The notes: generated from the letters alone by a model not told the origin. Shown: positions 1 to 10,624, counted from the stretch's first letter. The stretch is 64,000 bases of DNA from Proteus columbae (GCF_009914335.1 NZ_CP043925.1:1860001-1924000); one strand, 5' to 3'. Program-made: numbers and translations.

Positions 1-819
1 ATTGTCTGACAGTTCGCGAGGCAACATTGGGATATTAAAGCCTGGCAGATAGTTAGTTAGTGCACGTTGTGCGGCAATTTTATCTAATTCACTATTAGGC
101 AGAATATAAGCGGTTGGATCCGCAATAGCGATAAAGAGTGTGAGTTGACCGTTCTCTTCTTTACGAATAAAGAGGGCGTCATCCATATCTTCTGTTGATG
201 CACTATCAATAGTGACAAAGGAGAGAGAAGTCAGATCTTCACGAGGTAAAGTATCATGTAATGTGAGCGCTTCGTCACCCATTTCAGGCGCATCACGTTC
301 AAGCTGATGACGCATTAAGGTTACCCACCAAGGCGCAAAGTGATCGTCTTTATCGGTAATATAGTCTGTAATTTCAGCCTGAAAACCTTTATCACCTTTA
401 TTAAGTGGGTGACGACGCATTACGGCAACAGCCCAATCTTGATCAACAAAGCTATGTGTTAAGCCTTGAGCAGGACGGCAAGGAATAGCATCTTTTAAGA
501 GAGGGTGATCGGGTACTATCCACAGACGGTTATCACCTTCTTTTTTCTGAATACGACCAACAAAACGCGTTAAGAAAGGTTCAACCAATTCTTCGGGTTC
601 AACCGATTCTTTATCGCCGTTTGTATGAACGGCAGCAATAACTCTGTCGCCGTGCATCACTTTTTTCATTTGCGGAGGGGGAATAAAATAGCTTTTCTGA
701 CCATCAACTTCAAGGAAGCCAAAGCCTTTATCTGTTCCCTTTACAAGGCCTTCCACGCGCGGTGTTTGGGCATGGAGTTGCTGTTTTAGCTGTGCAAGCA
801 GCGGATTGTCTTGAAACAT
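1..819 (-). CDS. rnb: Exoribonuclease II (RNase II), 5' part, cut by window edge
   Basis: The first 273 codons of RNase II, a processive 3'-to-5' hydrolytic exoribonuclease that degrades single-stranded mRNA in the cytoplasm. The N-terminus ([15 protein letters not shown]) and the stretch [15 protein letters not shown] are nearly identical to E. coli RNase II. This part covers the N-terminal cold-shock-type RNA-binding region and the start of the RNB catalytic domain; the fragment ends at LPRELSDN, so the second half of RNB and the S1 domain lie outside the window. The frame is open throughout. It is transcribed leftward, as are nth and rsx. Identification is very secure; completeness cannot be judged. 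Confidence 0.95.
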   Translation of the reverse strand, partial: MFQDNPLLAQLKQQLHAQTPRVEGLVKGTDKGFGFLEVDGQKSYFIPPPQMKKVMHGDRVIAAVHTNGDKESVEPEELVEPFLTRFVGRIQKKEGDNRLWIVPDHPLLKDAIPCRPAQGLTHSFVDQDWAVAVMRRHPLNKGDKGFQAEITDYITDKDDHFAPWWVTLMRHQLERDAPEMGDEALTLHDTLPREDLTSLSFVTIDSASTEDMDDALFIRKEENGQLTLFIAIADPTAYILPNSELDKIAAQRALTNYLPGFNIPMLPRELSDN

Positions 820-932
820 ATTTTTCCGGAAAGTCGGCAGTTTTAATAATAAAAGTGGGCAATAGTTTTATTCGATTGTGTGTAGTGACGCAAGTAATAT
901 CGCATCATAAAAACAGACAAATCGACAAATTT

Positions 933-1571
933 TCACTCGGGATCTGTTTTTTCTTTAAATTCACAAAGATCTTCGATAATACAAGAGCCACACCGTGGTT
1001 TTCGTGCAATGCAGGTATAACGACCATGAAGAATAAGCCAATGGTGACAATCAACCTTAAATTCTGCCGGAACAACTTTTAACAGTTTTTGTTCGACTTC
1101 ATTGACATTTTTACCTGGGGCAAAACCTGTCCGATTACTCACTCTAAAGATATGTGTATCGACAGCGATTGTTGGCCAGCCAAATGCCGTGTTTAAAACG
1201 ACATTGGCGGTTTTACGACCGACACCAGGTAAGGCTTCTAGGGCTTCTCTGTTTTCAGGTACTTCACTGTTATGTTTATCAACTAAGATTTGACACGTCT
1301 TAATCACATTTTCAGCTTTAGTATTATAGAGGCCGATGGTTTTAATGTATTTCTTAAGACCATCAACGCCTAAATTCAGTATTGCCTGTGGTGTATTGGC
1401 AACGGGGTAAAGCTTGGCTGTTGCTTTATTTACACTCACATCGGTTGCTTGTGCAGAGAGTAACACGGAGATCAATAGTTCAAACGGAGAGTCAAATTTT
1501 AGCTCTGTCGTAGGTTGCGGATTGTCATCACGCAACCGAGTTAGAATTTCAATACGTTTTGCTTGATTCAT
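933..1571 (-). CDS. nth: Endonuclease III (DNA glycosylase/AP lyase)
   Basis: A 212-residue base-excision-repair enzyme that removes oxidised pyrimidines and cleaves the abasic site. The helix-hairpin-helix LPGVGRKTANVVL contains the catalytic lysine (K120 by E. coli numbering) and AVDTHIF the catalytic aspartate (D138). The C-terminal cluster loop CIARKPRCGSC...C has the C-x6-C-x2-C-x5-C spacing that binds a 4Fe-4S cluster. An in-frame GTG lies 9 bases further upstream, but the ATG at 1571 gives MNQAKRIEIL, matching the E. coli start. The gene begins 12 bases after the rsxE stop, so it is probably the last gene of the rsx operon, as in E. coli. Confidence 0.96.
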   Translation of the reverse strand: MNQAKRIEILTRLRDDNPQPTTELKFDSPFELLISVLLSAQATDVSVNKATAKLYPVANTPQAILNLGVDGLKKYIKTIGLYNTKAENVIKTCQILVDKHNSEVPENREALEALPGVGRKTANVVLNTAFGWPTIAVDTHIFRVSNRTGFAPGKNVNEVEQKLLKVVPAEFKVDCHHWLILHGRYTCIARKPRCGSCIIEDLCEFKEKTDPE

Positions 1572-1583
1572 TATGCTCACAAA

Positions 1584-2288
1584 TTAATTTTTGACGATAT
1601 GACTACCACAGCCTTGCTCTTTTTCGTAAGTTTTCGTTGTCGAAGTGCTGCGCTTTTTCTGTCTTTCATCGATAAGGTATTTTGCTGCTAACATAAAGCC
1701 TAAGCCGATAAAAGCACCGGGTGGTAAAATGGCGAGTAAGAAGGGTGAGTCTAAATGTACTATCTCAACTCTTAATACTTGTGCCCATTCACCTAATAGT
1801 AAATCTGCACCATCAAATAATGTGCCGTTACCTAAAATTTCACGCATTGCACCTAAAACAAAGAGTGCTGCTGTTGCGCCTAATCCCATTGCTAAACCAT
1901 CAATAGCGGAAGGAAAGACTTCATTTTTAGCGGCAAAAGCTTCAGCACGACCAATAACAATACAGTTAGTAACGATCAATGGAATGAAGATCCCTAAAGA
2001 TTGATATAAGCCGTAGGCATACGCATTGATTAGTAATTGCACAGCACTGACGACAGACGCAATTATCATAACATAAATTGGGATTCGAATTTCAGAAGGA
2101 ACCCAACGACGTAAACTTGAAACCGCCACATTAGTACAAAAGAGCACTAATGTTGTTGCAAGCCCCAAGCCTAATGCGTTAGTGGCAGTAGAAGAAACAG
2201 CAAGTAAAGGACATAAACCCAGTAGTTGAACTAAAGCTGAGTTATTGGTCCATAACCCTTGTGAAAATAGCGTTTTGATAGAGTTCAT
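1584..2288 (-). CDS. rsxE: Electron transport complex subunit RsxE
   Basis: Integral membrane subunit of the Rsx (Rnf-like) complex, which moves electrons between NADH and ferredoxin-type carriers and in E. coli keeps SoxR reduced. The 234 residues contain about six hydrophobic segments, with the family motif [20 protein letters not shown] near the N-terminus, similar to the paralogous RsxA motif [14 protein letters not shown]. The ATG at 2288 (MNSIKTLF) is preferred over an upstream in-frame codon because it lies one base after the rsxG stop and matches the E. coli start. The C-terminal tail after about residue 205 is basic and cytoplasmic and ends in a CGSH segment not typical of E. coli. 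Confidence 0.95.
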   Translation of the reverse strand: MNSIKTLFSQGLWTNNSALVQLLGLCPLLAVSSTATNALGLGLATTLVLFCTNVAVSSLRRWVPSEIRIPIYVMIIASVVSAVQLLINAYAYGLYQSLGIFIPLIVTNCIVIGRAEAFAAKNEVFPSAIDGLAMGLGATAALFVLGAMREILGNGTLFDGADLLLGEWAQVLRVEIVHLDSPFLLAILPPGAFIGLGFMLAAKYLIDERQKKRSTSTTKTYEKEQGCGSHIVKN

Positions 2289-2289
2289 C

Positions 2290-2919
2290 TTAATTCGCCT
2301 CACAGACAGGAAGTGTATCCAACTTCTCTGGTAAAGATTGTATTAGCCAAGCAGTGCGCTTTGATGAGTTAACAACGGCGCGAGGGGTGATCGTCGCGCC
2401 CGTGAATTGATCAAAATCGCCACCATCTTTTTTTACTGCCCAGTGCGGATCGTTTTCACTGGAAATGAATCTATTGCTCAATGTCGTGATCCAATCAGAA
2501 ATACGTGTTTCAATTTTATCCCCTAACCCTGGCGTTTCATTATGAGCAGTAACACGTACACCAAGGACATTTGCTTTAAAGTCGGCGCCTACAAGAAGCT
2601 CAATTGCGCCTGAATATCCATCAGGAGCGGTAGATTCTAATGCGGCTGCAACAGGTTTGCCGTCTAAACGGGCAACATAAAGCTTATGTGGTTTTGTATT
2701 CCCTAATTCAGGTGCCGTGAGTAGATAACAATCTTTAGAGAGATCGTTGTTATACATTGATTGTGGGATCACCTGATCTAATAATTTTTGTTTCTCTAAA
2801 GCGACTTGTTCTGCAATGGTGTCTGCGGTTAAGTGATAAACCACCGCAGTTAAACCTGTCGTACAGGCAGCAAAGATAGCTAATGTTAACCCATGACGTT
2901 TTAAGATTTCGATCATCAT
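2290..2919 (-). CDS. rsxG: Electron transport complex subunit RsxG (FMN-binding)
   Basis: A 209-residue subunit anchored by one N-terminal transmembrane helix (about residues 9-30) with a periplasmic FMN-binding domain. The motif [12 protein letters not shown] near residue 173 is the site where FMN is bound covalently through a threonine by the ApbE flavin transferase. GYSGAI and [10 protein letters not shown] are further family hallmarks. Two adjacent ATG codons (2919 and 2916) follow an AAGGAG ribosome-binding site; the second has the more usual spacing, so the protein may be one residue shorter. It lies 12 bases after rsxD and one base before rsxE, consistent with one transcript. Confidence 0.95.
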   Translation of the reverse strand: MMIEILKRHGLTLAIFAACTTGLTAVVYHLTADTIAEQVALEKQKLLDQVIPQSMYNNDLSKDCYLLTAPELGNTKPHKLYVARLDGKPVAAALESTAPDGYSGAIELLVGADFKANVLGVRVTAHNETPGLGDKIETRISDWITTLSNRFISSENDPHWAVKKDGGDFDQFTGATITPRAVVNSSKRTAWLIQSLPEKLDTLPVCEAN

Positions 2920-2931
2920 TTTCTCCTTGGA

Positions 2932-4008
2932 TTAATGTCCGTAAACACGAGGGCGTGTATAGCTATCAATGAGCGGTACGGCAATATTGGCAAGCAATAC
3001 AGAGAAGGCGACTGCATCTGGGTATCCGCCATAGACACGGATAATCCAAACTAATAAACCAATCATGCCCGCATAAATTAAACGCCCCTTAGGGGTTGTT
3101 GAGGCGCTAACCGGATCGGTCGCAATAAAGAAGGCTCCTAACATTGTTGCACCTGAGAAGAGCTGTAATAGCGGTTGTGAATAACGCGTAGGATCAATAC
3201 CCCAGCTAATAACCGAACATAGTGCTAATACAGAAATCATCGCAACAGGGATATGCCAGCTAATAATGCGTTTATAAAGCAGGATTAATCCGCCAACTAA
3301 ATAAGCTACATTCACCCATTGCCAGCCAATGCCTGCAAATTCACCTTGTAAAATAGGTGTCGCTAAGACTTCATTAATTGGGTGAGTTAATAAACCTGTT
3401 TTAAAGCTATCAAGAGGTGTTGCTTGTGTAATGCCATCGACAGAACGTCTTAAATCTTCAAGCGTTAAGCCAGAAGAGGTATGCCCTGTAAAGAAGATGC
3501 TTAAACTATCCATGACATTGTAAGAGACAGCCTGTAATTCAACGGGAGGCATCCAAGATGTCATTTGTACTGGGAATGAGATCAGCAAAACCACATAACC
3601 CACCATTGCGGGATTAAATGGATTTTGTCCTAAGCCACCATAAATATGTTTTGCGATAACAATAGCAACAAAAGTACCTAAAACAATGATCCACCATGGT
3701 GCTAAAGGCGGAATACTAATGGCGAGCAATACACCAGTCAACAGCGCTGAATTGTCTTTCAGATAAAGTAAGGGATCTTCTTTTTTGAGCTTTACGCAAA
3801 GTGCTTCAGTAACAAGCGCCACGATAATAGCTATCACAATTTGGTAAATGGTTCCTAAGCCAAAGAAATAGATCTGGCTTAAGATCCCAGGAAGTGCCGC
3901 TAATGTTACCCATAGCATAACTTGGCTGGTGGACTGTTGATTATGCGTAAAAGGTGAACTCGCAATTTTTAATTTACTATTGTTATTTTGTATTGGTCCG
4001 AATTTCAT
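2932..4008 (-). CDS. rsxD: Electron transport complex subunit RsxD
   Basis: Polytopic membrane subunit of 358 residues (E. coli 352) that carries a covalent FMN. The segment D191-G-I-T-Q-A-T197-P-L corresponds to the flavinylation motif, with T197 the likely FMN-linked residue; the two positions before AT are TQ rather than the common [13 protein letters not shown] and the C-terminal [18 protein letters not shown] are typical of the family. About eight to ten hydrophobic helices are visible. The gene starts six bases after the rsxC stop and lies in the conserved order rsxC-rsxD-rsxG. Confidence 0.95.
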   Translation of the reverse strand: MKFGPIQNNNSKLKIASSPFTHNQQSTSQVMLWVTLAALPGILSQIYFFGLGTIYQIVIAIIVALVTEALCVKLKKEDPLLYLKDNSALLTGVLLAISIPPLAPWWIIVLGTFVAIVIAKHIYGGLGQNPFNPAMVGYVVLLISFPVQMTSWMPPVELQAVSYNVMDSLSIFFTGHTSSGLTLEDLRRSVDGITQATPLDSFKTGLLTHPINEVLATPILQGEFAGIGWQWVNVAYLVGGLILLYKRIISWHIPVAMISVLALCSVISWGIDPTRYSQPLLQLFSGATMLGAFFIATDPVSASTTPKGRLIYAGMIGLLVWIIRVYGGYPDAVAFSVLLANIAVPLIDSYTRPRVYGH

Positions 4009-4014
4009 CTGTGA

Positions 4015-6057
4015 TTAATCCAAGGTAACTTCTTCTTTATTAGCTCGACGTTGTTCGGCTTCTTTTTTGGCTTTTACTCTGGCAATTGCGGCAGCGACAG
4101 CAGCCTTACGCGGATCGACATCTTCCGCTTCAGCACTTTGAACAGGTGCTTCTACGGTTGATATGGCTTCAGCAGTTTGTTGAGCTTTCTTAGCTTTAAC
4201 ACGAGCCAATGCGGCAGCGACAGCGGCTTTGCGCGGATCGACTTCTTCAGTTTCGATATTTTCAACTGGGGTTTCTACAGTTGATATGGCTTCAGCAGCT
4301 TGTTGAGCTTTCTTAGCTTTAACACGAGCCAATGCGGCAGCGACAGCGGCTTTACGCGGGTCAGCATCTTCGCTCTCACTCGCTGTATTCTCACTTGACG
4401 CTTCTAGTGCTTTTTGCTGTGCTAATTTAGCAGCCTGTCTTGCTCTGACTTCTTCTTTACGTTTTTTACGTGCGGCAATAGCAGCTGCATTATCTGGCTC
4501 TTCACCTGCTTTAACAGAAATAATTTTGCCGATACTTTGTTTCGCTTTTACGCGAGAAAGTGCGGATTGAACTTCACTGTGCTCTTCATCGTCAAGTTTA
4601 ACTGCGGCACGTTGATGTCTTGCTTCACGTTCAAGTTTTTCTCGCTCCATACGTATTTTTTTCGCTTCAAAACGTGCTTTAGCTTCAGCTGCGCGTTTTG
4701 CTTCCGCATTAATTTCACGTATTTCTGCTTTTTCTTGGCGGTAGTATTGAACTAGTGGAATATTACTTGGGCAAACAAACGCACATGCACCACACTCAAT
4801 ACAATCAAATAAATTATGTTGTTGTGCCTTCTCATGCTCTTTACCTTTACTAAACCAGTAAAGTTGTTGAGGTAATAAACCACTAGGGCAAGCATCAACA
4901 CAATGGCCACAACGGATACAGGCTTCTTCAAGGTTATCTGTATCCATCTCTTCAACTGAAGGGATAAGTAGGCAGTTCGTTATCTTAACAACAGGGGCAT
5001 TTAAGTCTGGTAAGGTAAAGCCCATTAATGGCCCACCCATAATCACCATTTGTTCAGAGCCTGCTACAAAGCCCGCTTGTTTTAATAACGAGTAAATCGG
5101 TGTACCTAAACGTGCCCAGAAGTTACCCGGTGTTTTGGCGCCATTACCTGTAACGGTGACGACACGCTCAATTAAAGGTTCATCATCGATAATTGCGCGT
5201 TTTATCGCGACAACAGTACCTACGTTTTGCATCAAAACGCCAATGTCAGATGAACGACCTCCAGATGGAACTTCTTTACCCGTTAAGATCTTGGTAAGTT
5301 GTTTAGCACCACCTGATGGGTATTTTGTTGGGATAACACGAATGAAAATACGTTTTTCATCGGGCATCGCGTTTAATGCCTGTTTTAATGCCTCAATGGC
5401 TTCAGGCTTGTTATCTTCAATACCAATTAGCACTTCATCAGGAGAGAGAAGGTGAATTAATACCTGACATCCGGCAATCACTTCATCAGCGTGTTCTTGC
5501 ATTAAGCGATCGTCAGCGGTGATATAAGGTTCACATTCTGCTGCATTGATGATCAGTGTTTTAACGAGATCGCCACCACCTTTTAATTTTGATGCCGTTG
5601 GGAATCCCGCACCGCCTAATCCTGCAATACCAGCTTCATGAATACGGCTAAGTAATGTTTCTCTGCTTTCTAACTGGTAATTAATGATAGGTGATTTCTC
5701 TCTCCATTCATCTTTACCATCAGATTGGATCCTTACTGCAATTTCAGGTAAGCCAGAAGGGTGAGCACTTGGAAAAGGCTCTATTGCCGTAACGGTACCA
5801 GAGATAGATGCATGTACAGGTAATGTTCTGCCAACTCCTTTTGTTAAGGGTTGGCCTTTTAATACATGCTCACCTACGCTGACACAAAGTTGACCCGGTA
5901 CACCTAAATGCTGATGAATAGGAATAATGACTTCATCAGGTAATTGCGCTATACGCATGGGTGTACGACTTGACTGTAATTTCATTTCAGGAGGATGAAT
6001 ACCGCCTTTAAAATCCCAGATTTTATCTTTTTTAAATAACGAAAAGAGATTAAACAT
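4015..6057 (-). CDS. rsxC: Electron transport complex subunit RsxC with Ala/Lys-rich tandem repeats
   Basis: Peripheral NADH-oxidising subunit with an NADH/FMN-binding fold in the first 360 residues ([13 protein letters not shown] near 147-158) and two 4Fe-4S motifs, C380-x2-C-x2-C-x3-C390 and C419-x2-C-x2-C-x3-C429. From about residue 440 the chain is highly charged and then becomes a tandem repeat with a period of 41 residues, beginning [18 protein letters not shown] at residues 566, 607 and 648. E. coli RsxC also has an Ala/Lys-rich tail, but copy number varies between strains. The start overlaps the end of rsxB by 8 bases, suggesting translational coupling. Confidence 0.96.
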   Translation of the reverse strand: MFNLFSLFKKDKIWDFKGGIHPPEMKLQSSRTPMRIAQLPDEVIIPIHQHLGVPGQLCVSVGEHVLKGQPLTKGVGRTLPVHASISGTVTAIEPFPSAHPSGLPEIAVRIQSDGKDEWREKSPIINYQLESRETLLSRIHEAGIAGLGGAGFPTASKLKGGGDLVKTLIINAAECEPYITADDRLMQEHADEVIAGCQVLIHLLSPDEVLIGIEDNKPEAIEALKQALNAMPDEKRIFIRVIPTKYPSGGAKQLTKILTGKEVPSGGRSSDIGVLMQNVGTVVAIKRAIIDDEPLIERVVTVTGNGAKTPGNFWARLGTPIYSLLKQAGFVAGSEQMVIMGGPLMGFTLPDLNAPVVKITNCLLIPSVEEMDTDNLEEACIRCGHCVDACPSGLLPQQLYWFSKGKEHEKAQQHNLFDCIECGACAFVCPSNIPLVQYYRQEKAEIREINAEAKRAAEAKARFEAKKIRMEREKLEREARHQRAAVKLDDEEHSEVQSALSRVKAKQSIGKIISVKAGEEPDNAAAIAARKKRKEEVRARQAAKLAQQKALEASSENTASESEDADPRKAAVAAALARVKAKKAQQAAEAISTVETPVENIETEEVDPRKAAVAAALARVKAKKAQQTAEAISTVEAPVQSAEAEDVDPRKAAVAAAIARVKAKKEAEQRRANKEEVTLD
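4054..4362 (-). repeat. 123-bp in-frame tandem repeat in rsxC
   Basis: Two full 123-bp units (4240-4362 and 4117-4239) and a third partial, diverged unit (about 4054-4116) encode the 41-residue RsxC repeat. The GAC/GAT codon that begins each unit lies at 4360, 4237 and 4114, exactly 123 bases apart. Copies are nearly identical in the [14 protein letters not shown] part and more variable in the acidic linker, as expected for an array that expands and contracts by slippage or recombination without breaking the frame. Confidence 0.9.
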
Positions 6058-6676
6058 GAGCGCTATCCTCCGCCTTTAATGACGGTTCATCTTCAGGTGT
6101 TTCTTCAGGCTCTGCTGGAATGTTTTTAACAGGGATTGTGTTTAAATCCCATTTCCAGTTCGAGGTTGTGACTTTGACAGGAACCAAGGTTATACAATCA
6201 GTAGGGCAAGGTGGAACACATAAGTCACAGCCCGTACATAAGTCTTCAATAACGGTGTGCATAGCTCGTGTTGCGCCCACAATGGCATCAACAGGGCATG
6301 CTTGAATACACTTAGTACATCCTATGCAATTATCTTCATCGATTAAGGCGACTTTTCTAATTGGATTTAACGCTTCTTCGTCACCATCAAGCGGTTGAGG
6401 ATCAACACCCATCAACTCAGCGATTTTTAACATCACTTGTTCGCCACCCGGTGCACAACGGTTAATCATTTCACCATTGTTTGCGACTGCATCGGCATAA
6501 GGACGACAACCAGGATGACCACATTGTCCGCATTGGCTTTGTGGTAATATCGCGTCAATTTTTTCGACAATAGGATCTTCTTCCACTTTAAAACGACGTG
6601 CGGAATAGCCCAAAATTAGCCCAAAGATAAGACCTAGCGCACCCAGTACGCCAATTGCTATCCATAAAGAATTCAT
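6050..6676 (-). CDS. rsxB: Electron transport complex subunit RsxB (polyferredoxin)
   Basis: A 208-residue iron-sulfur subunit tethered by an N-terminal transmembrane helix (about residues 4-25). C49, C52, C57 and C74 form the N-terminal 4Fe-4S motif (CGQCGHPGC...RC), followed by two ferredoxin-type motifs [12 protein letters not shown] and [12 protein letters not shown]. It relays electrons between RsxC and the membrane subunits. The start codon overlaps the rsxA stop (TAATG) and its end overlaps rsxC by 8 bases. Identification is secure by sequence and by operon position. Confidence 0.96.
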   Translation of the reverse strand: MNSLWIAIGVLGALGLIFGLILGYSARRFKVEEDPIVEKIDAILPQSQCGQCGHPGCRPYADAVANNGEMINRCAPGGEQVMLKIAELMGVDPQPLDGDEEALNPIRKVALIDEDNCIGCTKCIQACPVDAIVGATRAMHTVIEDLCTGCDLCVPPCPTDCITLVPVKVTTSNWKWDLNTIPVKNIPAEPEETPEDEPSLKAEDSAHV

Positions 6677-7257
6677 TACAGTTTCACCAAACCACTAAAA
6701 CCCATAAAGGCAAGAGACATTAAACCTGCGGTAATTAAACCGATTGAAGCACCTTTAAATGGCGCGGGTACATTGGCGACCGCTAATCGTTCTCTAATGG
6801 CGGCAAATAATACCATTACAAGAGAGAAACCGACGGCTGCACCAAAACCATAAACGGCAGATTGCATAAAGGTGTGGGCTTGATTGATATTTAATAACGC
6901 AACACCTAAGACGGCACAGTTTGTGGTAATTAAAGGTAAGAAGATCCCTAACAAACGATAGAGTGTCGGGCTTGTTTTTCTTACGACCATTTCAGTGAAT
7001 TGTACAACTACTGCAATAACTAAGATAAAGCTCAGTGTGCGTAAATAAAGTAAGTCCAAAGGGACTAAAATAAAATTATCCATCAGCCAAGAACTAATCG
7101 AGGCGAGCGTCATAACAAAGGTCGTCGCAAATCCCATACCAATCGCGGTTTCTAATTTTTTTGATACACCCATAAATGGGCATAAACCCAGGAACTTGAC
7201 GAGTACAAAGTTATTCACCAATACGGTGCCGACGAATAGAAGCAAGTAATCAGTCAT
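6676..7257 (-). CDS. rsxA: Electron transport complex subunit RsxA
   Basis: A 193-residue membrane protein with six predicted helices and the family motif [14 protein letters not shown] near residue 22; the [11 protein letters not shown] segment is the paired inverted-topology motif. Together with RsxE it forms the core of the membrane part, where recent Rnf structures place an iron-sulfur cluster between the two cysteine-containing loops. It is the first gene of the rsxABCDGE-nth group. A terminator-like hairpin at 7286-7313 separates it from ydgK, so a promoter probably lies in 7258-7351. Confidence 0.96.
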   Translation of the reverse strand: MTDYLLLFVGTVLVNNFVLVKFLGLCPFMGVSKKLETAIGMGFATTFVMTLASISSWLMDNFILVPLDLLYLRTLSFILVIAVVVQFTEMVVRKTSPTLYRLLGIFLPLITTNCAVLGVALLNINQAHTFMQSAVYGFGAAVGFSLVMVLFAAIRERLAVANVPAPFKGASIGLITAGLMSLAFMGFSGLVKL

Positions 7258-7285
7258 TGTTATGCCAAAATTGTTAAACAGAGAA

Positions 7286-7313
7286 ACAAAAAGCCTCCAG
7301 AAATAAAGAGGCT
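7286..7313 (-). terminator. Terminator downstream of ydgK
   Basis: Read leftward, AGCCTC and GAGGCT form a 6-bp stem around a 10-base loop followed by TTTTTG. It lies in the 94-base gap between ydgK and rsxA and would end or attenuate ydgK transcription before the rsx operon. Confidence 0.6.
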
Positions 7314-7351
7314 AAACAAGCGTATATAATATCAAGGGTAAAGGTGTGAAG

Positions 7352-7819
7352 TTATCGAAGTTGTGTGAAAGTTTCACGAACACGCTTAGCATACTTGATA
7401 TAAGGCACAAAACAGACTGTCGAGAAGACCGACCATAGAAGGGATTTTAACGCTGTTTGATCGTCAACAGGAGCAAAACCAAAGCTTTTAATGGCTAAGA
7501 GTAAGTTAATCAGTAACCACAAAATAAATAGTCGTGGAAAATTTTGAGCGCGATAAAAAAATTGTCTTAACAGATATAACGTAAAGGCAAACATCACCCA
7601 TGTTGTTAATGCAGAAAGATACCAACTAGAGATCAAATGAAAAGGAAGCTGGTGGAGGATCGAAAAATCTGAAAAATATTTAATAATATAGAGAACTGAC
7701 ATCAATCCAGAGCCAATAATCGACAAAATCATATACGCCAATGGCGCAAGCAACCATCCTGTAATCGGCGCTTTGCCTGAATGGTTATTCGATGTGTTTG
7801 CTTTGAGATCAAATTTCAT
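7352..7819 (-). CDS. ydgK: DUF2569 membrane protein, YdgK-like
   Basis: A 155-residue protein with about four transmembrane helices starting near residue 20 (ITGWLLAPLAYMILSIIGSG), the pattern of the DUF2569 family. In E. coli ydgK occupies the same place directly upstream of rsxA, so the assignment rests on both sequence type and position. No function is established for the family. A hairpin terminator follows it, so it is probably not strongly co-transcribed with rsx. The N-terminal 15 residues are polar and probably cytoplasmic. Confidence 0.8.
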   Translation of the reverse strand: MKFDLKANTSNNHSGKAPITGWLLAPLAYMILSIIGSGLMSVLYIIKYFSDFSILHQLPFHLISSWYLSALTTWVMFAFTLYLLRQFFYRAQNFPRLFILWLLINLLLAIKSFGFAPVDDQTALKSLLWSVFSTVCFVPYIKYAKRVRETFTQLR

Positions 7820-7950
7820 TAATTAATTATTCCTACCTATGTGTACAGAACTAAACGAGATATTATCACAAACTTTGTTATTATTTATTTAGCTACAAAA
7901 GTGAAAGTGATTTTTGTTAATAAAAAAACATATAAAAATAGGATAGGGTG

Positions 7951-8994
7951 ATGACAATTAAACTCAATGTTGGAATTATCGGATATGGCTATGCAAGTAA
8001 AACCTTTCATGCTCCGCTAATAACAACAACCGAAGGCTTAAATCTTAGTGCAATTTCAAGCTCTGATGAAAATAAAGTTAAACAAGATTTTCCTCATATT
8101 ACGGTTTATGCAGATCCTCAAGCACTTATTAATGATCCCTCAATAGACTTAATCATTATTCCAACGCCAAATAATACTCACTATTCGCTGGCTTCACAGG
8201 CTCTGGCAAAAGGTAAACATGTTATTGTTGATAAACCGTTTACACTGACACTGGAAGAAGCTGAAAAATTAACTCAGCAAGCAACAGATGCTGGTAAACT
8301 TCTTTCCGTCTTTCATAATCGTCGTTGGGATTCAGGCTTTTTAACCGTTAAAAAGCTTTTAGCTGATAAAACACTTGGTGAAGTTAGTGCATATGAAGCA
8401 CATTTTGATCGTTTTCGCCCAACTGTACGTCAACGTTGGCGAGAAGATGCCGGAATTGGAGGCGGGCTTTGGTACGATCTCGCTCCTCATGTTCTTGACC
8501 AAGCGATTTGTCTATTTGGTGAACCTAAAGCGATTACTGCTGATATTGCTCAGTTACGCCCTAATGCAAAAAATGCCGATTACTTTCATGCATTACTAGA
8601 ATATGAAAATCTTAGAGTTGTTCTTCATGCTTCTATGTTAGTTGCGTCTCCAACACCTATTTTTGCTATTCATGGGACAAAAGGAAGTTATGTTAAGTAT
8701 GGTTTAGATACCCAAGAAGATGCCTTAAAAGCAGGTTGTCTTCCTAACCAAACATATAATTGGGGAATGGATAATAGTGATGGTGAATTAACAACACTGT
8801 CAGATTCTGGAGAGTTAGAGACAACAACACTGGCAACACTCTCTGGTGATTACCCAGCTTATTACCAACAAATTTATCGTGCAATTACATTGGGTGAAGA
8901 AAACCCTGTTACGCCAATACAAGCAACAGCCATTATGTGTTTGATTGAAGCTGGAGAAATTTCTAATCGTTTAAAACAAACTATTACGCTATAA
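7951..8994 (+). CDS. ydgJ: Gfo/Idh/MocA-family oxidoreductase YdgJ
   Basis: NAD(P)-dependent oxidoreductase of 347 residues. The Rossmann motif GIIGYGYASKTFHAP begins near residue 8, and the catalytic-site motif VDKPFTLT places the conserved lysine at K95. HNRRWDSGFLTV and WYDLAPHVLDQA are very close to E. coli YdgJ. The physiological substrate is not known; relatives act on inositols or sugar derivatives. An in-frame GTG lies 3 bases upstream; the ATG is preferred. It is divergent from ydgK and followed 22 bases later by a transporter gene, so the two probably form an operon. Confidence 0.92.
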   Translation: MTIKLNVGIIGYGYASKTFHAPLITTTEGLNLSAISSSDENKVKQDFPHITVYADPQALINDPSIDLIIIPTPNNTHYSLASQALAKGKHVIVDKPFTLTLEEAEKLTQQATDAGKLLSVFHNRRWDSGFLTVKKLLADKTLGEVSAYEAHFDRFRPTVRQRWREDAGIGGGLWYDLAPHVLDQAICLFGEPKAITADIAQLRPNAKNADYFHALLEYENLRVVLHASMLVASPTPIFAIHGTKGSYVKYGLDTQEDALKAGCLPNQTYNWGMDNSDGELTTLSDSGELETTTLATLSGDYPAYYQQIYRAITLGEENPVTPIQATAIMCLIEAGEISNRLKQTITL

Positions 8995-9016
8995 GCCAAA
9001 GGGAGTGCTAAATCTA

Positions 9017-10003
9017 ATGTCTTGGTGGCAAAAATTAAAACTCGATCCTTTTCTCATGATAATGATTTGTGTGGTGACGCTAGCAACGCTACTGCCCGCA
9101 CAAGGTGATATTAAAGTCTTGTTCCAATATCTTACGACTGGTGCGATAGCACTGCTGTTCTTCTTGCATGGTGCGAAGCTTTCTAGAGAGGCGATATTAG
9201 CAGGACTTGGACATTGGCGTTTACATCTTACCGTGTTTGCTAGCACTTTTATTCTTTTCCCAATTCTAGGGCTGGGTTTACAAGTTATTGTGCCTGAATG
9301 GATGTCACCCACTGTCTATATGGGTTTTTTATATCTTTGTGCATTACCAGCGACGGTTCAATCTGCCATTGCCTTTACTTCTGTGGCAGGGGGAAATGTC
9401 GCAGCTGCTATTTGTAGTGCATCTGCATCTAGTATTCTGGGTGTTTTTCTTTCACCCGTATTAGTCGGTTTTTTAATGCAAACGCAAGGCTCTGCGAATG
9501 ATTTTGATACTACTGGGGCGATTCAATCGATCTTACTGCAATTGATGGTGCCTTTTATTATTGGTCACTTATCACGCCCTTTAATTGGTCGTTGGGTTGA
9601 TAAGCATAAGAAATTAGTGAATAGAACGGATCGTTCTTCTATTTTGCTGGTGGTTTATGTGGCATTTAGTGAGGCGGTTGTTGAAGGGATCTGGCATAAA
9701 ATTGACGGTTGGTCACTATTAACGATTGCGGGAGTGAGTTGTATTCTGTTAGCGATTGTTATTTTTGTGAACGTGTACAGTGCAAGATTGCTTGGATTTA
9801 ATAAAGAAGATGAAATCACTATTGTTTTTTGTGGATCTAAAAAGAGCTTAGCAAATGGTGTACCTATGGCGAATGTGTTATTTCCAGCAGCAACTGTTGG
9901 GGTAATGTTATTGCCATTAATGATCTTCCATCAGATCCAATTAATGGTTTGTGCTGTGTTAGCGCAGCGCTATGCCAATCAAAGTAAAAGAGCAGAGAAA
10001 AAA
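9017..10003 (+). CDS. yfeH: Bile acid:sodium symporter-family transporter YfeH
   Basis: A membrane protein of roughly 328 residues with nine to ten helices, very close to E. coli YfeH: FFLHGAKLSREAI, ATVQSAIAFTSVAGGN and CGSKKSLANGVPMAN are shared. The family (related to SBF-like transporters, BASS) includes sodium-dependent organic anion symporters; the YfeH substrate is unknown. The ATG at 9017 follows AAGGGAG with about 10 bases of spacing; an in-frame GTG at 9005 has no room for a ribosome-binding site. It probably shares a transcript with ydgJ and ends before a strong terminator at 10074. In E. coli yfeH is elsewhere, so this pairing is lineage-specific. The stop codon is within a few bases of the end given. 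Confidence 0.9.
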
Positions 10004-10073
10004 TAATGAATTTAAGCTGGTGGATACAATAACGTTAAGTGAATATTGATTATTGGGTTCATTAGGAAAAACG

Positions 10074-10108
10074 GCATCGATTTAACAATTAATCGGTGCT
10101 TTTTTTAT
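10074..10108 (+). terminator. Bidirectional terminator between yfeH and the DUF2007 gene
   Basis: GCATCGATT and AATCGGTGC pair over 9 positions (one G-T) around an 8-base loop and are followed by a run of seven T. On the opposite strand the stem is followed by GTTTTT, so it can serve both converging genes. Confidence 0.75.
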
Positions 10109-10540
10109 TTATTGTGTTTTTTCTTTATTATCTTTTTTGTCTGATAGCGATTGATATTTTGATTTAAACGGAAGGGCTAAACCCAGTGTAAAAAAGACTA
10201 AAAATACAAACCCCATATTTAAATAGTCGGATTTATTATTTTTCACATCAACCTTTAATTCACAATCGATGGGTTCTAACTGATCGTTGATATTATATTT
10301 GCCTTGGTAAAGTTCATTAAGCATTGCCTGTGCTTGCTCAAATTCTTTATAGTTAACGAGTAATTTTACCCCCCCAGTCGCTTGAGCATACACTTGGTTA
10401 TTCCAAACAATATTTTCATCTAAAAGGATCGCATCAATACCTTCTGATTGAAGAAAACCTGCTTCAATAGAAGCATCAATTGGTGATAGATATTGTGCTA
10501 ATAATTTATATTGACCTCTTGTCGGATGAATATTCCACAT
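10109..10540 (-). CDS. DUF2007-type protein with C-terminal membrane helix
   Basis: A 143-residue protein. Residues about 12-80 (LLAQYLSPIDASIEAGFLQSEG... then VKLLVNYKEFEQAQAML) fit the small ferredoxin-like DUF2007 domain, once labelled putative signal-transducing. This domain usually resembles the regulatory PII/ACT fold and lacks known catalysis. A single transmembrane helix (about residues 107-124) follows, and the tail is basic (SDKKDNKEKTQ). It is flanked by terminators on both sides, so it is probably transcribed alone. The family call is from pattern memory and moderately secure; the function is unknown. Confidence 0.65.
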   Translation of the reverse strand: MWNIHPTRGQYKLLAQYLSPIDASIEAGFLQSEGIDAILLDENIVWNNQVYAQATGGVKLLVNYKEFEQAQAMLNELYQGKYNINDQLEPIDCELKVDVKNNKSDYLNMGFVFLVFFTLGLALPFKSKYQSLSDKKDNKEKTQ

Positions 10541-10624
10541 AGCTTTTCCTTAATGATTAATAGCCCCTTGAAAATTAATTCTAGCCTAAGAGCCATTAAT
10601 CATTCCATCCATTTTCAATAAATA

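Noticed and set aside
762..1082. 106-codon frame on the plus strand across the rnb-nth gap
   Set aside because: It overlaps both genes on the opposite strand and its product shows no domain or good start context.
4537..4755. Frames of 60-70 codons opposite rsxC
   Set aside because: They arise from the codon bias of the Ala/Lys/Glu-rich rsxC region and have Cys/Phe-rich, non-protein-like composition.
9005..9016. GTG at 9005 as yfeH start
   Set aside because: The AAGGGAG sequence overlaps it, leaving no spacing; the ATG at 9017 fits better.
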